Shown one piece after another: positions 32,435 through 34,351 of a DNA stretch of 34,351 nt. The notes under the pieces are model-generated. The model worked only from the letters and a program-made list of their open reading frames with translations, ran no database searches and was not told where the DNA came from. Every line of letters starts with the position of its first letter. Within the stretch, counting starts at the first letter, position 1. A program made the translations under genes and the position numbers. Origin of the DNA: Desulfotignum sp. (lineage in GTDB: Bacteria; Desulfobacterota; Desulfobacteria; Desulfobacterales; Desulfobacteraceae); contig JAABUD010000224.1 in assembly GCA_011389555.1 (NCBI GenBank), positions 1 through 34,351 on the forward strand. Reading direction: 5' to 3'.

Positions 32435-34336
32435 TCATGCCTGTTTGCCGTATCCGATCTTTCCCAGGGAGGCTTCAATTTCACCCAGGATGGTGTCGTC
32501 ATCGATGGTGGCCGGCACCCTGTACTCTTTTTGATCGGCAATGGAGCGCATGGTGCCCCGCAGGATTTTGCCGGACCGGGTCTTGGGCAGGCGCTGCACC
32601 ACCACGGCTTTTTTGAACGCCGCCACCGGGCCGATGGTATCCCGGACTTGCTGCACCACCTCATGAATGATGTCGTCCTGGTTCCGATCCACGCCGGCGT
32701 TGAGCACCAGAAGGCCCAGCGGCACCTGGCCCTTGAGGCTGTCTTCCACCCCCATGACCGCGCATTCCGCCACATCCGGGTGGCCCGCGATCACTTCTTC
32801 CATGGCACCGGTGGACAGTCGGTGACCGGCCACGTTGATGATGTCATCGGTTCTGGCCATGACAAACACATATCCGTCTTCGTCAATGTATCCGGCATCC
32901 GCGGTTTCATAGTATCCGGGAAACGTGGCCAGGTAGGCGGAAATATACCGGTCATCATTGTTCCACAACGTCGGCAGGGTGCCCGGAGGCAGGGGCAGTT
33001 TTGCCACAATGGCACCGATCTCTCCGGGTCCCACCGGTTGTCCCGCCTCGTCCAGCACCTTCAGGTCCCACCCCGGGGCCGCCTTGGTGGGGGACCCGGG
33101 CTTGACCGGGAACTGGTGGAGTCCCACACAGTTGGCGGCAATGGCCCACCCGGTCTCGGTCTGCCACCAGTGGTCGATCACCGGGATTTTCAGGCTGTCT
33201 TCCGCCCAGGAAAGGGTGTCGGGATCGGTTCTTTCCCCGGCCAGAAACAGGTATTTGAAATGGGAGAGATCAAAACCGGCCATCATTTTGGCGCCCGGGT
33301 CCTGCTGTTTGATGGCCCGGAATGCCGTGGGGGCCGTGAACATGGTTTTTACCCTGTGCTGGGAGATGACCCGCCAGAAGGCGGAGGCATCCGGTGTCCC
33401 CACGGGCTTGCCTTCATACACAATGGTGGTGCATCCCTTGAACAGCGGGGCATACACGATATAGGAATGGCCCACCACCCAGCCGATGTCCGAGGCGGCC
33501 CAGTACACATCCCCCTGTTCGACCCCGTAAATGGCGCTCATGGTCCATTTCAGGGCCACCATGTGGCCCCCGTTGTCTCTGACAATGCCTTTGGGCTGGC
33601 CCGTGGTGCCCGAGGTGTACAGGATATACAAAGGATCGGTGGCAGCCACCGGCACACATTCGGCCGGAGTGGCCCGGTCCATGGCCTCGTCCCAGTCAAA
33701 ATCCCGGCCGGGCTGCATTGGGGCCGCCGCCTGGGGACGCTGAAAAATGATGCAGGACTCCGGTTTGGTGCCGGACAGGTCGATGGCTTTGTCCAGCAGC
33801 GGCTTGTATGGGATCACCCGTTGGACTTCAATGCCGCAGGATGCGGACACAATGACCTTGGGTTTGGCATCGTCGATCCGGGTGGCCAGCTCATTGGCGG
33901 CAAACCCGCCGAACACCACGGAATGGATCGCCCCGATTCTGGCACAGCCCAGCATGGCAAACAGGGCTTCAGGAATCATGGGCATGTAGATGATGACCCG
34001 GTCTCCTTTGGTCACCCCCCTTTCCTTCAGGACCCCGGCAAAGCGGGACACCTGGTCTTTCAGGTCATTGTAGGTATAGGTTGTGATGGTGTCGGTCACC
34101 GGGCTGTCATAAATGACGGCCGCCTGGTCTCCTTTTCCCTGATCCACATGCAGGTCCACCGCGTTGTAGCAGGTGTTGGTCTCACCGCCCGCAAACCACC
34201 GGAAAAAGGGGACGTTGGTATCATCGAGCACCTTGTCCCATTTTTTATACCAGTGGCAGTCTTGGGCAATGGGTCCCCAGAAGCCTTCCGGGTCTTTGAT
34301 GGATTGTTCATACGCCTGGTCATACAGATTGGACAT
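32435..34336 (-). CDS. prpE: Propionyl/acetyl-CoA synthetase, AMP-forming (PrpE type)
   Basis: The protein has 633 residues and a GAGGAGGAG site before the ATG. The adenylate-binding loop YTSGTTGQPKG is at 240-250, WWQTETGWAI in the acyl pocket at about 397-406, and the acetyl-acceptor Lys590 in TRSGKILRG. The N-terminal motif FFRWFAGGETNTCYNAVD and the WWQTETGW pattern (instead of WWQTETGG) favour the propionyl-CoA synthetase branch over acetyl-CoA synthetase. It makes acyl-AMP and then acyl-CoA from a short-chain acid, ATP and CoA. The Lys590 region is the usual target of acylation control, which a Sir2 deacylase could reverse. It is the first gene of the symporter cluster; its promoter is beyond the window. 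Confidence 0.92.
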   Translation of the reverse strand: MSNLYDQAYEQSIKDPEGFWGPIAQDCHWYKKWDKVLDDTNVPFFRWFAGGETNTCYNAVDLHVDQGKGDQAAVIYDSPVTDTITTYTYNDLKDQVSRFAGVLKERGVTKGDRVIIYMPMIPEALFAMLGCARIGAIHSVVFGGFAANELATRIDDAKPKVIVSASCGIEVQRVIPYKPLLDKAIDLSGTKPESCIIFQRPQAAAPMQPGRDFDWDEAMDRATPAECVPVAATDPLYILYTSGTTGQPKGIVRDNGGHMVALKWTMSAIYGVEQGDVYWAASDIGWVVGHSYIVYAPLFKGCTTIVYEGKPVGTPDASAFWRVISQHRVKTMFTAPTAFRAIKQQDPGAKMMAGFDLSHFKYLFLAGERTDPDTLSWAEDSLKIPVIDHWWQTETGWAIAANCVGLHQFPVKPGSPTKAAPGWDLKVLDEAGQPVGPGEIGAIVAKLPLPPGTLPTLWNNDDRYISAYLATFPGYYETADAGYIDEDGYVFVMARTDDIINVAGHRLSTGAMEEVIAGHPDVAECAVMGVEDSLKGQVPLGLLVLNAGVDRNQDDIIHEVVQQVRDTIGPVAAFKKAVVVQRLPKTRSGKILRGTMRSIADQKEYRVPATIDDDTILGEIEASLGKIGYGKQA

Positions 34337-34351
34337 TGTGACTCCTCCTCA

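Overview
The window looks like chromosomal DNA of a Gram-negative anaerobe, most likely a sulfate-reducing member of the Desulfobacterota (Desulfobacter/Desulfotignum-like). This is an inference from gene content: a propionyl/acetyl-CoA synthetase next to a sodium:solute symporter, a UbiD-type decarboxylase, multi-PAS histidine kinases, a CFA-synthase/DUF1365 lipid cluster, and GC-rich, tightly packed genes with many 4-nt ATGA/GTGA overlaps separated by AT-rich promoter regions. No rRNA, tRNA, CRISPR array, prophage or insertion sequence was recognised.

Layout. 1-4.9 kb (minus): a membrane PAS histidine kinase cut by the window edge, an AT-rich gap, an SDR oxidoreductase, a PAS/HisKA protein with no ATPase domain, and a small Mth938-domain protein. 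5.1-6.4 kb (plus): a small coiled-coil protein with a strong terminator, then a TacA/TacT-type (DUF1778/GNAT) toxin-antitoxin pair whose promoter is overlaid by a nested palindromic operator. 6.4-13.4 kb (minus): an apparent nine-gene operon running from a PNPOx-like protein through a histidine phosphatase, NTF2-like protein, SDR, FAD amine-oxidase-like protein, DUF1365 protein and CFA-synthase-like methyltransferase to a metallo-beta-lactamase-fold protein and a small unknown. Its core has four successive 4-nt overlaps and looks like a membrane-lipid modification pathway.

13.6-17.5 kb (plus): an arginase translationally coupled to a 1003-residue helicase that joins an MrfA-like DEAH helicase and an MrfB-like exonuclease domain in one chain. 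17.5-21 kb (minus): a GAF protein, a 509-bp intergenic region carrying a 192-bp near-continuous palindrome with perfect 21-bp arms, a Sir2 deacylase, and the lipid II flippase MurJ. 21.1-26.2 kb (plus): a six-gene run with a small membrane protein, a Tat-exported M48 protease/TPR lipoprotein, a PNPOx-like protein, a UbiD-family decarboxylase, a DUF374 acyltransferase and a zinc-ribbon membrane protein.

26.2-34.3 kb (minus): a short-chain fatty-acid uptake and activation cluster. It holds a PrpE-type acyl-CoA synthetase, a sodium:solute symporter, a 28-residue single-span membrane peptide, a membrane sensor fused to a DEDDh exonuclease, a LemA-like protein and a CBS/DUF294 nucleotidyltransferase-like protein. 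The sensor-exonuclease and the CBS/DUF294 protein are probably regulators of the transporter and synthetase, as related gene neighbourhoods in other bacteria suggest.

The items most worth following up are the 192-bp palindrome, the lipid operon with its altered CFA-synthase active site, the sensor-exonuclease fusion, the single-chain MrfA-MrfB-like protein, and the unlisted micro-genes around the symporter.
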